Positions 13,386 through 27,511 of a stretch of DNA of 64,000 nucleotides are shown in pieces (within the stretch, counting starts at the first letter, position 1; every line of letters begins with the position of its first letter). The stretch is from Axinella damicornis. Lineage: Eukaryota; Porifera; Demospongiae; Axinellida; Axinellidae. The notes under the pieces were generated by a model. It was not told where the DNA came from and made no database searches. It saw only the letters and a program-made list of their open reading frames with translations. Made by a program: the position numbers and the translations under genes. The stretch spans positions 18,989,139 through 19,053,138 of the forward strand of contig OZ007505.1 of the NCBI GenBank assembly GCA_963931865.1. Direction: 5' to 3'.

Positions 13386-13840
13386 TATCACAACTTATTG
13401 CTGGAAGACATAGAGCAGTCCAGACTTGTTATAATAGTGCTGCTGAATTTCTAATGGTTGAATGGCATGATTTGGATTGTGTAAAACTGTTACTGTCAAT
13501 ATGCATGTATGCAGTTATAATTGTAACATTGTGCTATGTAATTGCTCAATGATTCCCCCCCCCCCCCCCCCCCTTTGATAGTTATAATTGAATTGAAGTC
13601 TATCAAAAAAAGTTCTAATCAAGAAACATTTTCACTTGACCATGCACCCTTATAATTGGGTTGCAGAAAAAACTCTATTTGATCCTCAAAGACTGCAGCT
13701 GGAAATGCATGAGGCTATATGGTACGTGCATTCTTTCCTGGTTGGGTGGAGTTAATAAGAAGTACAATCTGACATAACTAGTTCTTATCAAGCATTTGAT
13801 GCACATAAAACTGAACAAATTTAGACATAATGCTTACATT
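13386..13840. other. Convergent spacer, SRCR to P450 B
   Basis: A 3'-to-3' spacer with a C run at 13555-13573. Nothing else is supported. Confidence 0.6.
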
Positions 13841-16800
13841 TCATTGTTTGCGAACTTCAAGAGTGCATGGAACATTATCCTTGGGTTTTGTAGTGGTTCT
13901 GGAAGCTGCGACCAGCTCGTAGTTCTCAGGTAGAGACACAGTAAAGCTCTGGAACAGTTTACTCAAGACCACTTTAGCCTCCATCTGCATAGAGCAAGAT
14001 ATCCAGCCGTCGATCATTTTGAGGGCAACGTACCCAATAATCTCTTGAGTGCATGCAATCATGCAAACATGAGTGTAGAAACACCCTTGGGATTTAATAT
14101 CTACTATATTTCTCATTACATTTTACCACCCCCTCCCCCCCCCCCCTCCCAAATTTTAAAGGCTACAAGTATGCAGTTCAACAACCTTTTACTGTAACAC
14201 AAGATACTACATACCTACCGTACCAAAGAACTGACAGTGTCATGATTTTATGATACAATAGCATGACAAATCACTTACCAGGGCAAAGTGTTTCCCAATG
14301 CAGGACCGATGGCCGAGTCCAAAGGGAAAGTAGACAAAGGAATTGGGCCTGCAGAATTTGATTGTTTATGCATGCATGAGAACGATTTTAAGTTTTACAG
14401 ATGAAGACTCACCTTTTGTTTGTGGTGTCAAATCTGTCTGGATTGAAGACGTCAGGATCAACAAAGTGTTCTGCCATTCGACACATTGTCGCAGTGGACA
14501 GCTGAAAGAGAATCTTCTGCCGTTACGTCTTTACTAATTGGCGGGGAATGCCCAATGATATGCCTACATAAACTTTGCAGGTATAATGGTTAAGGTAGAG
14601 CACCTACTGTGATTTGCGTGCCCTCTGGGATGTGGTAGCCACCGACTTTAATTCCACCTGGGCAAGGACACTTGGAAATGCCAAAGACTGGTGGGTACAT
14701 ACGGAGAGTTTCAAGGAGAACCTGAAATTAGATAGGAAGATTTTAAGCATGTGTCTGTGTTTCTGTCTGCAAATGGAAGTACCTAGTATAGCTGGACCCA
14801 GTGCTCCTTAGTATTGTACAAAGCTGTTGGTGCATCAGAGTAAATTTGCTAGTGTAACACTGGACCCACGCAGATGCAGTGAGAGAGGCAAGACCTCTGA
14901 AGCGCATTGTATACATCTGATAAGAGAACGGTTGTGTATTGTACTGTGTTTACGTGAATGGAGGTGAGAGTTTGTCAGTAGGTGAGCGAGGGAAGCAACA
15001 TACGGATTTGTTATTGAATGCTATTGCTTCTATTTCTAAGAATAATGGATTAGCAGCATAATTAATGAAATTCAGTTGCAGTTAAGTATACATACCTGTT
15101 CAGTATACTGCAGTTTCTCTAGATCTTCAGCACTGACACTTTCCTTGTTTCCAAGCACCTCATCAACCTCTGACTGTAACCTGTACACAGGGAAAACTGT
15201 TACTGAGTACCATCACTATCATCACCACTGGGAGCAGGAAGCACTCACCTTTCACAGAAGTTTGGATTAAGATGCAAGAGCACAACTGCAAAGGACAGCA
15301 GGTTGGCTGTTGTTTCCTGACCTGAAAACAAGACAGCAGCAAACAACTAATATCCCTACCCAAATACTGTCTCTCAGAACGGCTGTAATTATAGGTCTAG
15401 TTCAACTGGCATTCAAAATCAGCGCTAATACATTTGAGGTATGGCTCACCTCCAATATAGAAGGTGACAAAGTCGTCGACTAGGAGCTCAAGATCAACAT
15501 CTTCACCAGTGCCTGCACAGCATAATGGAACATCTTTCTCATTTTACAGATTATCAAACAAAGTAAATCATCGATGATGATCAATGATGTTTCTTATGAA
15601 ATGGAGGCCTATCAAGGCCATAAGACTTTATGATCCAATTTCTGTAAGGAAGTCAGGCAAGGAAAGGCCCACTGAGTGCCAACCAAGGCATTTCTATAAA
15701 TGTGGTATGCCGTTTTCACTTTTTGGTGAACCCACCCACACACTACACCTAGCCTTGTTCCCAGGCGGCCTGGGAACGAGGCTAACGCTGCACCATGTCC
15801 CGCCCTTCTGCTTACTTAGAACCTTGCAAGATAATGAAGAAAGTTTCACTCAAAATATGTTAACATGGGTATTATGAAACAGGTATTTTTTAGTGAAATT
15901 CTGTACCTATAGATCAATACTTACTGACAACTTTCATGATGTGTGAGAGGATGTCGTGTGGGGGCTGCTCTCCACTCTTAATGGTCCTGATCCTCTTCTG
16001 GATGCAGTCCCTGCCAATGGCTCTGATGGCCCTCACTGTCTCCCTGTACCCCTCTGCCTCAAGAGGATGCAGGTACTGCAGGGAAATCAAGTTCACGGAT
16101 GCTGTGGTAGCCAGTTATATCTATACAGACATTTCCAGGGCCCCACATACATATGCACAGGTGGATATATAAAAAAATTGTGTACCGGGTATCCATCTTT
16201 CCTAAAACTGGCAATTGAGAGAAGGCATTCGTAAGCCCCATAAACAATAAAAAAAACAGCTGTCCACCAAGGTGGTTCTTCTCACTGTATTGTATAACAT
16301 TGGCTCCATGTCTACATGATCACAGAGTTAATTCAAAACTTACCGCAATGAATCACTATCCATGGAAGCTACCAAAATCAAATGCTGCTGTTTTGGTTGA
16401 TTTTTCCAGCTTTTTCATATTATTCGCTCCAGCTCTTAATGATCACAAAAGTAATAAATTAAGTTCCACTGTCAATACATGCAGGATAAAAGAGATGTAA
16501 CTATTCAAAATCACGGATGTGATTGTGGGCATGCTGGGAGCCAGTACGGATCAGGTGCATTTGTGTGTTGGGTATGTGACCAAGATGCTTGACCCGACAT
16601 GCATTCTTGGTGAAAGCACATCACTTATTATCTTGCTGAATACAGTGTAATTACCTGTTAAGCTCATCCATTATACATGTGTATATAAGAAACTCCACTG
16701 ATCAATGGCACTGTTACTTATCAAAGCATTGCACAGGCTAGCCTCAATCACAGGCCTCAATTCTGCAGATCAATCCCAACCTTTCTGATCTTTGAGTAAA

Positions 16801-18768
16801 GCGGTGTGGCTTGTAATGAAAGTCTGCATTGATATGATTTTGTATGAAGCCTAGTAATTAATCCAAATGACTTGTCACCACCCATACAAGCCCCAAAGTG
16901 AAGATAATGTAAGTCTCTCACAGGATACAATGAAGGGATGGCGGATCGAAGAGTCCGTTCCAATCCTCTCAAGCTGTTGGCAATGAGAAATGTCAGTTTG
17001 CCAGTTCCCTTAGCTCTCTTCAGGCCCAGTAACTTGTCATCATCCCATGTCTGTGAGAAGTCTGTTGCAAAGGCAACCTGCAGGACACAAGAAATCATGA
17101 AGGTGCATTATCACCTCTACTGTAATATTTTCTCGTAAGGTATGTCCATTATGGTCATGCACTAACTGCTATGATGCATTGTGTATCAGTTATTAAGAGG
17201 TTGAGTATGGTAGTTTGCTAGTATAGTCCACCTTGCTGATGACATCCAGAGTGACCTCGGCCAAGTGCTCCATCATCGGTACTGTTGTTTTACCATCAGC
17301 CAATGGCCTCAGCCCTTCTATGAATTTATCTGCACACTCATTGAATGAAGGCACCAAGCTCTTCAGATAACTGCACAGAGAGGAATGTGACATAGCTATA
17401 TTATGGTCTCAAGTCTAATGTAATAGCAATTAGAGTATGGTATGCATAATGTGCTTTGATCATTTGGACTTAATGAGGTCTCTAAAATTCAATATTTAGA
17501 CACCTCATCAAGCATTTGTATTTCAACTATCCCGCCGGTTATTGCACTCAATTGCAAGCAGGTCTCTTAGCTGTTTAGAGACCTTTAGGGAATCATCAAT
17601 AATCACTTCAGGCTTCACCCTCGTGGTGATTATAGGTAACTTACCTCAGGTCTAAAAAAAAAAACATGCTTGAGCGCAATAACCCATGCATAGTCACCTT
17701 TTCTTAAATGTAGGGTCATAGATATTTCTTCTTGGCTTCCAAGTCTCGTAGTCAGAAATGGAAAACAAACCATTTCCAAGGAATCTGTGTATACGGACGT
17801 GCAACATAATGGACATGTAGTTTAAGGAATGCATTCATATTATAATTTAGCCAACTGAGGTATACCTTTGTCCAACCAGGTTGTTAAAGAACCACGTCAA
17901 GCTTTTATTGTTCCTTGGTTGTGTTGTGACATCCTACATAATGAATGAACAAGAATGTCAAGAAACAGAACTGATAAGGGTAGCATCAAGCTAGTTAGTG
18001 CACAACTGTTTAGAGTGTCTGGCTTTTGCTGGACAAAAACCAAGTTCCATACCTGGACGTCCTCTGGGTCCAGGGTAAGAACCGTCACTCTCCAGAAGAA
18101 AAAGACAACAAAGACAGGACTTCCAACCTCTTGATACCTGTGTAAGAATAATTATGTCCATTGTTAATATCTGTGTTGTATAAGCCACTGGCGAGGTCAT
18201 GTATATTGGTAGCTATATATATGACTCTCGCAACAAAGTTTTACCATTGGATTAGGACTAAAGTACATTGTACAATGATGCCTACTCACCACAAGTGAAT
18301 TATATCCGACAGGGGGAGCTCATCATTTCCACTGTCCTTGCGTGCCCTCAAGATATCTGGGATGTGCCCGAGGTAGAAGCTATAAGAATAGTACAATTCC
18401 ACGTTTGGTAAAAATTCAGTGTATAATTAACATAGTATATAAATCATACACTACAGTAAAACCTCCGATAGTGGACCCTCCGAGATATAGGGATGGACCT
18501 CTATACGAAGGACAATTTATTGGTTTCCCTATAGTTAACGTTCTCAGTATACATTTTAAACCTCCAAGAAGAGGATAACCTCTCTACATATGTGTCCTCT
18601 AATTTTTCACTGTATACCCTACATACTATCATACCTGGGCAACTTTGGTGAGGGGATGTGCGAGTACTTCCAGTGAATGTAGTAGATGTAGACGGTGAGC
18701 ACCAGGAACGCTGCAAACAGCAACCCCACCAACCCACCAGCAGTGTACAATACAAGGAGACCAAGCAT
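13841..18768 (-). pseudogene. P450 gene B, CYP46A-like, with in-frame stop in exon 8
   Basis: Full 15-exon layout on the minus strand: 18635-18768, 18290-18379, 18053-18137, 17866-17933, 17698-17784, 17232-17370, 16922-17077, 15925-16120, 15450-15512, 15249-15321, 15096-15180, 14608-14721, 14413-14501, 14279-14348, 13841-13984. It has the N-terminal anchor, I-helix GGQETT, K-helix ETLR, FNPDRF, and heme loop FPFGLGHRSCIGKHFA. Exon 4 lacks two codons and exon 7 gains one (DDDK), both in frame. Exon 8 should begin CTT CAA CTG as in C and D, but reads ATA TAA CTG, giving a stop at 16117-16115 before the K-helix and heme exons. No other nearby acceptor keeps phase. Either the gene is a recent pseudogene, this allele is null, or the base is an assembly error. 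All other exons look constrained, so the lesion would be young. Confidence 0.8.
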
Positions 18769-21359
18769 CTTCAGAGTTGAGCCTGCAATCTGAATCAACT
18801 TTGTAACAACCTACAGTCTGAATTCCATTTAGCTATAAGCACAACGGTTCGAAGCTTAATGTCTCATGCAATTCCAGTAGCAAGTTGCATGAGAAAGTTT
18901 TCACTCACCATTTCCTGATGTGTGGTGGCTGTCCACACAATCTGTGTGTTGGCTGCCTGTTGTGACTGTTGCCCTTCCTGTGTGTTGGCTGTCCGGTGTC
19001 CTTCAAGTCTTCTTCTTCCTGTGTCACAGGACATTGAACACAACCTGCTATGCACCCGCATTTAGTGACCATAAACTACCAGTATTATAGGGATTCGTGG
19101 TGTAGCTCTCTCAACAATCGCTATGTATAGCTGTAACGTCATATATGTTGTGTCACTCTATGCTTATTTGGCAAAACTATAAATTAGCTATTAATTTTGT
19201 AAATCATCACACTCCATGCAAATCCCACTGACACATCCCCATGCTCCTCCCCCCCACCACCAGCCCCACCCGCATGCTCCCACCCCAGCCCCGCCCCATG
19301 CTCCCACCCTGTTGCTGCCGTTGTAATTGACTACCGGTAGCTGTTCAGTAGGGAAGTGGGTTGGTACCCAGACTGGGCCCCATGTTGCTTGGGAATAAGT
19401 TTGAAACGCTTGGCGTCTGGGAATGAGGCCGAGTCGTTGCTGTGGTTGTGGTTAATCCATATGTGCTCTTTACTTTTTTGGCCATTTTCTGATAAAAAAC
19501 CTAGCTTAATCACGCCATAGATATGTATAACCTCGGCCTGATCTAATTTACTTCTGCTGTCATGTGTGATTGCATTACGACTCTCCAGGCCGTGTAGCAG
19601 TATTTCATCAAGCCTAGTTGTACAACGATTCGGTCTAGATGGTGTATACAGCCCAGTAGAGTCCAAAGATAGAAGTCGCACTTCATTTTGCTTCTTATTC
19701 ACTGCCTCGTGAAGCAAAAACTCACCCAAGTACAATCAGTTATCTTACAGACAAAGAATTCTCCACTTGATGGTGTCCGAAAATAGACAACCTGTTTCTG
19801 TAGGCACGGCTGAAATTTGATTTGGTGTCTGAGGATCCTGTGCTAGCGCTTACAGTGCTGCTTCTTATTACTCTTTAGAACAAGAAGATGGATCAAGGAA
19901 CAGAATTGGCAGATACTGTGGAGATGACCTCTTTGGATGTATGAACAGAGAGTGAGTGGTGTGTGGGAGGAGAGGGGAGGGGAGAAGGTACTGAAGAGTG
20001 CATAGATGAGGCTCCTATAGCTCTTAAAACTGAGGAAGTGGGTGCATGCGCGCAGCAGGGGTTAAGTGATCAGTTTGTGTCTGTCCGTCTGTCTGCACCA
20101 CATGTTCCACCATAGATCCCCATCTGTGCTCCCCCTGATCATGAGTGCAGTAGAACAGGGTCGCTCTATTAGTGGGACACTACGGTATTGGGAATTTGGT
20201 TGACCAGAACTCGATCATGCATGAAGACAGAGAGAGAAAAGAAATTAAATTGGCTGATTCGAACCATGTGGGTCATGCACTTAGGTAATTGTATTTCATG
20301 AATGTTGATTGGTCACGCCTACTGAACAAGTGCATTAGTGTGTGGTCATTTTAGCTAAATGTTCGGAAATTGACCGATGATCGCATGTTATTGTTATTTT
20401 GACCTCTGAGCTATGCACATGCACAATCTACCACATCAACGTGGAGATTATCCCTGGGAAGTGTGAGCTGAGGCTAATTTCCCCATGATTCCATAACCCC
20501 AAGTCGGTATCTGCTCAGGTTTCTATTAGCTTCTAGCTATTCTATTATAAAGAATTTTTATCAGTTCTCCAGCTTGCGATACCCTGGCAAGTAGGAATTA
20601 AAGGACATCCCCAAAACTGAGTTTGTTAATTGATCACAGGGTGAGGATGTTTCCAATCACGTATTGTCATGGCCACGTAACCTATGAGAGGGAACCTTAA
20701 ACCATCATTTTAATGATAAGTACAGATCTGTCATCAGTCACAAAAGTAGTTTAAGGTTACGGGATCCCTGCACGCGGATACGCGCACTGTATATTAAGCT
20801 CTATTTCATAGTTTTTTTGTTGCCAAAAATAAAGCTGTGTGATCCGACCTGGACTTGGAAGACCATATTGAAATAGGAACAAACAGTATAGAAAGGGCCG
20901 GACAAGATGGCGGTTATTCGCACTCAAGGGTCATTCTTTCGAGGACTACTCAACCTAGACGCAAAACGACGTCCCGCCCTAGAGCTTCCTATGGCGTGTC
21001 TCTCAACAGTAGAATCGAGTTGCTTGTGGTCTTTGCATTGGAGATTTTTGGCGAATAATTTGCTGGAATTGATTTAACCAGTGTACAACAGCTACAGTGT
21101 GAGCTACTGTGATGATGATTAGTCTGCATGTTGACTACCCTCCCTGCTTTGTGTCGAGTAAGTTTGATTTCACTAGCTTCATTTTGTGGGAGAAAAATGG
21201 GGTTGAACAAATTGTCTGGCCACGCCCACCGCGTGGAGATTCCGTAACCTAAGCTGAAACCAAAATGATAGTTCAATTGACTGCACAATAAATGATTAGT
21301 CACTTCAATAATAAAAGTACTTCCTAATTTATTTTGATTGCCACAATATTGTTCACATC
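18769..21359. other. Intergenic, upstream of P450 B
   Basis: No gene supported. Short imperfect repeats of tgtgtgttggctg occur at 18935-19000. A 134-codon minus frame (19331-19735) has no recognisable family or exon signals. Confidence 0.5.
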
Positions 21360-24300
21360 TCATTGTTCGCGAACTTCGAGAGTGCATGGAACCTTATTCT
21401 TGGGCTGTGTAATGGACCTGGCAGCTGCAACCAGCTTGTAGTTGTCAGGAAGGGAGACAGTGAAGTTCTGAACTAGCTTAGCCAACACCACCTTAGCCTC
21501 CATCTGTATAGAGCAAGATATACTGCAGTCAATCACAATTGACACCAATTATTAGTAGACAGTAATAGTGATCAGTGTGAATGGACCTTTTAATTTTGGT
21601 ATTCCAGTTTCATGGGTCAAGAGGAGACGTACAGCAAAAGGCTGTTCAATGATCATTCGCCCTTTAAACAAGATACTATAATTCCCAATCAATTGATGAT
21701 GTCATTAATTATTTGGCATGCAAAGTGTAATAGTGTAATGAGAAATCACTTACCATGGCAAAGTGTTTCCCGATGCAGGACCGATGGCCAAGTCCAAACG
21801 GAAAGTAGATAAATGAACTGGGCCTGCAGAATTGGAATGAGATCTAGTTTACATTTGTGAACTATTTTTCATGCAGAACAAATGTGTCACAGATGACTCA
21901 CCTTTTGTTTGTTGAGTCAAATCTGTCTGGATTGAAGACGTCAGGGTCAGCAAAATGTTCTGGCATTCGACACATTGTTGCAGTAGCCATCTGAAAAAGA
22001 ATCATGAGACTTTATGTGTATCCCCAGTGGTCTTCTGCAGGTACTGTGCAGATAAACTAGAGTGCCTACTGTGATTTGAGTGCCCTCTGGGATGTGGTAA
22101 CCGCCAACTCTAATTCCACCTGGGCAAGGACATCTGGCAATACCAAAGACTGGTGGGTACATACGGAGAGTTTCAAGGAGAATCTGAAAATTCAGCAGCA
22201 AGCTATGATGACAGTAGCAGATTGTCTTGCGTAATGAAACAGTATTATGTATACCTGTTCAGTGTACTGTAGATTCACCAGATCTTCAGCACTGACACTT
22301 TCCTTGTTTCCAAGCACCTCATCAACCTCTGACTGTAACCTGTACACAGGGAAACTGAATACTGTCACTGTGTATCATCACCACTGGGAGCAGGAAGCCA
22401 GTGATTCACCTTTCACTGATGTGTGGATTAAGATGTAAAAGCACAACCGCAAAAGAGAGGAGGTTGCTGGCTGTTTCTTGGCCTGAAAACAATTACAACA
22501 ACAAACAAAGCCCCTACTCATAAATGTAGTGAGAACTACATGCACAAGCACAATTATTATACGTGCACTAGTTCAACTGCCATTCAAAATCTATTTCATG
22601 CAAGGTTTTGCTAACCTGCAACATAAAAGGTGATGAAGTCATCAACTAGGATCTCAAGATCAACATCGTCATCAGTGCCTGCAGAGCAAAATGCAACATC
22701 TTCATAACAAGTCATCCATGACAGTCAGTCTAGCAACATCATAAGTTTTCACCCCATTACTGTGTACACACTACTAGTACTGTCACCAAAATGCTCGGTA
22801 GGCTAGAAGAAATTGAGAAGAGCAGGTGTGTCTCGCAACATATGAATACTAGCTGGACTTGCGCCATTGTGCTGCTCAAGACCTGCACATTCCAGTAATA
22901 CCTGTTCACTGGACTGTAGACTCAACACTGACTTGTTTAATTCCAAAAACCATTCATACTATAGCTCCCAGAGAGTAGTTAGAGGCGTCCACACTGAAAA
23001 TCAGCAAAATCCACTGTTGATCAAAGAGAGTGAGGTGTGGTCAACCATTCTGTGACTCCCCTCAGTGCCTGAGGCAGCTGTGACAGCACAAATCTGCAGC
23101 AGAATAGTCTGAGGCTTCCCCAATAAGACTCACCGAAAACTGCTTCAGAGAAGCACCGATGAGCGGCATCAAACAATGCATACAATTTGATTAGGCGGTT
23201 TGCTTTGATGCAATCTTAAATGCTAGCAGCATTGATGAGATGCTGCACAATCATATATAACTCATATTTTCATGAAACTTATAATTAGCTAGCTATATAT
23301 CACAGAGTCGGTAGACTCTGTATGTAGGGATACGACGTACACGCAATATATGCTAATACAAAAGAATCTCTCCAAATCTCAGAAACGGTACACTTATAAG
23401 CCTTTATAACCACATACCGTTCATCTTCGAGTGTTTTCATGACCAACAAGACTCCTCGCGTCGCGAAAAACCGTCGCGAAAGTACCGCACCAGGTACTCG
23501 CAAAACGGGCAAATTGTTTTTCTTTCTTCTTTCTTTCTTTCTTTCTTTCTTTCTTCTTTCTTCTTTCAGACGGGCTAGCTCAACGTCGCCTCAATCCCTC
23601 ATGATGGTTTTTGCACGAAACAGCAGCATTTTACACCGAGCAGTGCACCAGCCCATCGCTTTTTGGCAACCTCCAAGTCTTCACCAGGCGGCTACAGCTG
23701 CCCACTCAATAACTATGGCTTCCATTTTCATGTTTGTACGCATGCGCACTTACACGATCACTTAGCAACGATACGTAATTATTATTCAAGATCGCTGAAT
23801 TAGAAGTGCCTTGCGCTGTTGTGTTACCGTAACTAGACTGAGGTAAATTCTCTGTGCTATATATGTTACTAGACTGTTCTGTGAGAGGGGTGAATGCCTA
23901 TCTAAAGACTCAACAATGTGTCACTACTACTATCTGGTATAGCTATTTTACCTACACTACTTCAGCTCAGGGAGCACTGGCTTAGTATCCATCCAGAACT
24001 TAGGGTTGGCTTTTGAGATGCTTGGGTCTGATTCTTCAGCCATTGCTGGCAGTGTAAATGCCAGAGTCCAGTATGCATGCGCCTGCTGCTAAAAAAAATG
24101 ACATAAACAAGTAATAAAAAACATTTAAAATGTAACAGGATGTAGGGATACCAGAACCGCAAAAAGTAAGGAAACAAGGTAGGGATGATCACACAAAACA
24201 GTGAAGTATACAATCCCCCTACATATCTTTTTTCATTATACACGTATTATGGAAAAGATCTCTGTAGGGGGTTGTATACTTCACTGTTTTGTGTGATCAT

Positions 24301-26067
24301 CCCTACCTTGTTTCCTTACTTTTTGCGGTTCTGGTATCCCTACATCCTGTTACATTTTAAATGTTTTTTATTACTTGTATAGTTATACTTACTGACAACT
24401 TGCAGGATGTGTGAGAGGATGTCGTGTGGGGGCTGCTCTCCACTCTTAATGGTCCTGATCCTCTTCTGGATGCATTCCCTGCCAATGGCTCTGATGGCCC
24501 TCACTGTCTCCCTGTACCCCTCTGCCTCAAGAGGATGCAGGTACTGCAGAGGAATCAAGATCACGACTGCTGTGGTAGCCAGTTGAAGCTGTACATCCAA
24601 ATCTGGATGATATTAATGTGATGTAGTCAGACTGTGATGGTGAAGCAGGTCAGTAATGCTTATGTACTGGTCAGCTTGAAAACTCAATGTGTGGGAGCAA
24701 CAGGAGATACGGTGGCATGACTAGGCTTGGCTTGGCTTCTGTTGGGATTGGATGCCCTGTGGCTTAGCTTAATTGGCTTGGCTTCAATCACAAGTGTCTT
24801 GACTTGGCTGATTGTATTGGATCCCCAGTGAAGTTGGGTAAGAATAGCACACTGCATTTAACCGATTTACATGTGCATAGTGAATGCCAAGTAACTCCAA
24901 GCTTGGATAACTATTCATTAATGCAGAAAGTGGTTACCCTCCGGGGCTTCCACCCCCAAACGTTTTGTAAAAATGAATGGCTGTATATATATCCGGTAAT
25001 CAAGTTCACATTCATATGTAACCCCATTAATCAAACCATCAGCTTTCTATGGTATCCAAAAGTGAAGATTTTGCTGATGACTCACTGGGTACAATGACGG
25101 GATGGCGGATCGAAAAATCTGTTCCAATCCCTGGAAGACGTTGGCAACGAGAAATGTCAGTTTGCCAGTTCCTTTAGCTCTCTTCAGGCCCAGTGACTTG
25201 TCATCCCATGTCTGTGTGAAGTCTGATGCAAAGGCAACCTGCAGGACAATGCAGCATCACTACTATACGTACCATTGCATTAATACTGGTAAATTTGATA
25301 CGATGGTAGTACAGAATATGGTAGTTTATTGCATGCAGCCCACCTTGCTGATCACATCCAGAGTGACCTCGGCCAAGTGCTCCTTCATTGGCACTGTTGT
25401 TTTACCATCAGCCAGTGGCCTCAGCCTTTCTATGAATTTATCTGCACACTCATTGAATGAGGGCACCAAGCTCTTCAGATAACTGTACAGGGAGGAATGT
25501 CACAGGCATCATGATTATATACTCAATGCAATGGCAAATAATCACCTTTTGTTAAATGCAGGGTCATAGACTTTTCTCCTTGGCTTCCAAGTGTCATAGT
25601 CAGAAATGCTAAACAAACTCTTTCCAAGGAATCTGTGTACAAAAGGTGACATAATAGACATGTCAGTTGTCATATACATACAATTTTAACCAAGTGAGAT
25701 ACGTACCTTTCTCCAAACAGGTTTCTAGTGAAATCAGGCTTGTTGTTCTGTGGCTGTGTTGTTACATCCTGTATATGCAATGAATACAATCACCTCAAGA
25801 GGCAATTTATACATGGTGAAGTTAGCCGGTGACAACAAGATGTGCCTGCAACCAGTGGCAGCGGAAGCAGTATGAGATTGGGGGGGGGGGGGGGGGGGGG
25901 CGAGGCAGGGACACGATTGCATGCTGTTTTTCAGTTATAAGGATGGGCTCTCGTGGCAACTTCATGCTTTGCACTGCGAGTTCTGAGGATCGATGCTGTA
26001 GAGACTAGAGAGACGTCGAGCTAGCTACTATACGGGCGCGCCATTCTGGTGAAGGGCTGGAGGGGCA

Positions 26068-26099
<32 letters not shown>

Positions 26100-26280
26100 C
26101 TGTCTGCCACGTGGCTGAATGCCTTAACCAGACATCACTGAATTGCATGTGAAGCAGATCGACAGAGGACTAATCAGCTTCGTCACTGTCCCGTGGCTGT
26201 GGATATCCCTAGGTTAGGCTCCTTGTGTGACTAAAGGAATGCCTAGAGTAGTAATTACGGTGCTTTCAGTGTATTAATAT

Positions 26281-26324
<44 letters not shown>

Positions 26325-27285
26325 CTATAGCACCCCTAGCCTCCCTTGTTCCGCCACCCTTGCCTGCAACTAGCAAAGCTGGTTTGACAACTTTACAGTT
26401 TGCAGAGAGTCTGATATTTGCTGAGTGAATTCAAGCTCCATGTAATTATACCTTGATGTCCTGTGGGTCCACTGTAATAATGATCACTCTCCAGACAATA
26501 AAGATAGCGAAGGTAGGATGTCCAAGCTCTTGATACCTATGTGAATAATATTCAGGTGGAACAAGTCTGTTGTACTGTCAGGAACGTTTGAGTTCAACTG
26601 TGGGAGAATAAGTGTGTACTACTGTGTATTCTTATGCTGTGACTGTATGTGATGCACAGAAACACACTCTCTGGAGAGAGAGCATTTAACACATTATTAT
26701 GCAGAGCGGTAAGTCCTTCTTTCTTCAGATAGCACCATGACATTCAACACATTGCATTTGGTGTCACTCACTCTCTCTCCATGCAAGGAGATCGAACGTG
26801 TTTCTGTACCAATACCACGCCAAACTACATTGTATCTACATATTTATTATACTCAAGCAGTTCCACCAAACCCTTCTTTCTTTAGATAGCACCATGACAT
26901 GCGAATACGATGGTATATGGCGAAGTGAGTATTAACTGGCAGAATTTTAGTTTTGGAGTGATATTTGCAGTATACAAAATGTGCATGATGTAGGAAATTC
27001 TACATCCCCGAAACCAGCCTTCCTAATGAAGCAATCAATTCCTTACAGTCTTTCATTGTTGGCTTTTGTTGTGAGAGAAATGTACTGCATTATGCATCAC
27101 TATCACTGGCCGTTAGCTACATGCTACATTTGAATGTGTGTTTGCTCCATGCATGTTTATTTATGGCAGCTGGTGTACACAAAATGCCTACTCACCACCA
27201 GTGAAATATATCTGGCAGGGGGAGCTCATCATTTCCACTGTCCTTGCGTGCCTTCAAGATATCCGGGATATGTCCCAGGTAGAAG
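21360..27285 (-). CDS. P450 gene C, CYP46A-like (exons 2-15; exon 1 missing at gap)
   Basis: Minus-strand exons: 27196-27285 (exon 2), 26452-26536, 25707-25768, 25546-25632, 25344-25482, 25086-25238, 24393-24588, 22616-22678, 22410-22482, 22255-22339, 22070-22183, 21902-21990, 21754-21823, 21360-21503. Exon 1 (anchor) is not seen; it should lie just upstream, and the 200-N gap starts 26 bases beyond exon 2. Motifs: AGQETA in the I helix (second Thr lost), ETLR in the K helix, FNPDRF, and FPFGLGHRSCIGKHFA around the heme cysteine; the protein ends LEVREQ. Exon 4 is four codons short but in frame. Intron 8 (22679-24392) carries a foldback element, and intron 3 (25769-26451) carries a hAT-like element with three G tracts. 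A possible AATAAA (minus strand, 21328-21333) lies about 30 bases after the stop. Probably functional. Confidence 0.86.
24107..24378. repeat. Foldback element, ~117-bp arms
   Basis: Left arm 24107-24223 and right arm 24263-24378 are nearly perfect inverted copies with a loop of about 40 bases. The right arm ends 15 bases before the 3' border of gene C exon 8, at that intron's donor side. Confidence 0.85.
25853..26362. mobile_element. hAT-like non-autonomous element with three G tracts
   Basis: The 8-bp duplication cctgcaac occurs at 25845-25852 and 26363-26370. Ends are cagtggcagcgga and tccgccacccttg, imperfect inverted repeats resembling hAT termini. The interior holds G runs at about 25880-25900, 26070-26099 and 26283-26324. 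No coding capacity is seen. It lies in intron 3 of gene C. Confidence 0.65.
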
Positions 27286-27311
27286 CTATAAGAAAACAGT
27301 AACAGTGCAAG

Positions 27312-27511
27312 NNNNNNNNNNNNNNNNNNNNNNNNNNNNNNNNNNNNNNNNNNNNNNNNNNNNNNNNNNNNNNNNNNNNNNNNNNNNNNNNNNNNNNNNN
27401 NNNNNNNNNNNNNNNNNNNNNNNNNNNNNNNNNNNNNNNNNNNNNNNNNNNNNNNNNNNNNNNNNNNNNNNNNNNNNNNNNNNNNNNNNNNNNNNNNNNN
27501 NNNNNNNNNNN
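27312..27511. other. Assembly gap (200 N)
   Basis: Exactly 200 unknown bases. Exon 1 of P450 C and the 3' exons of the ubiquitin-like gene are both missing at this point, so the true missing length is probably larger than 200. Confidence 0.97.

Noticed and set aside
19331..19735. 134-codon minus-strand frame upstream of P450 B
   Set aside because: No recognisable domain, no repeat of it in paralogous upstream regions, and no splice or promoter context.
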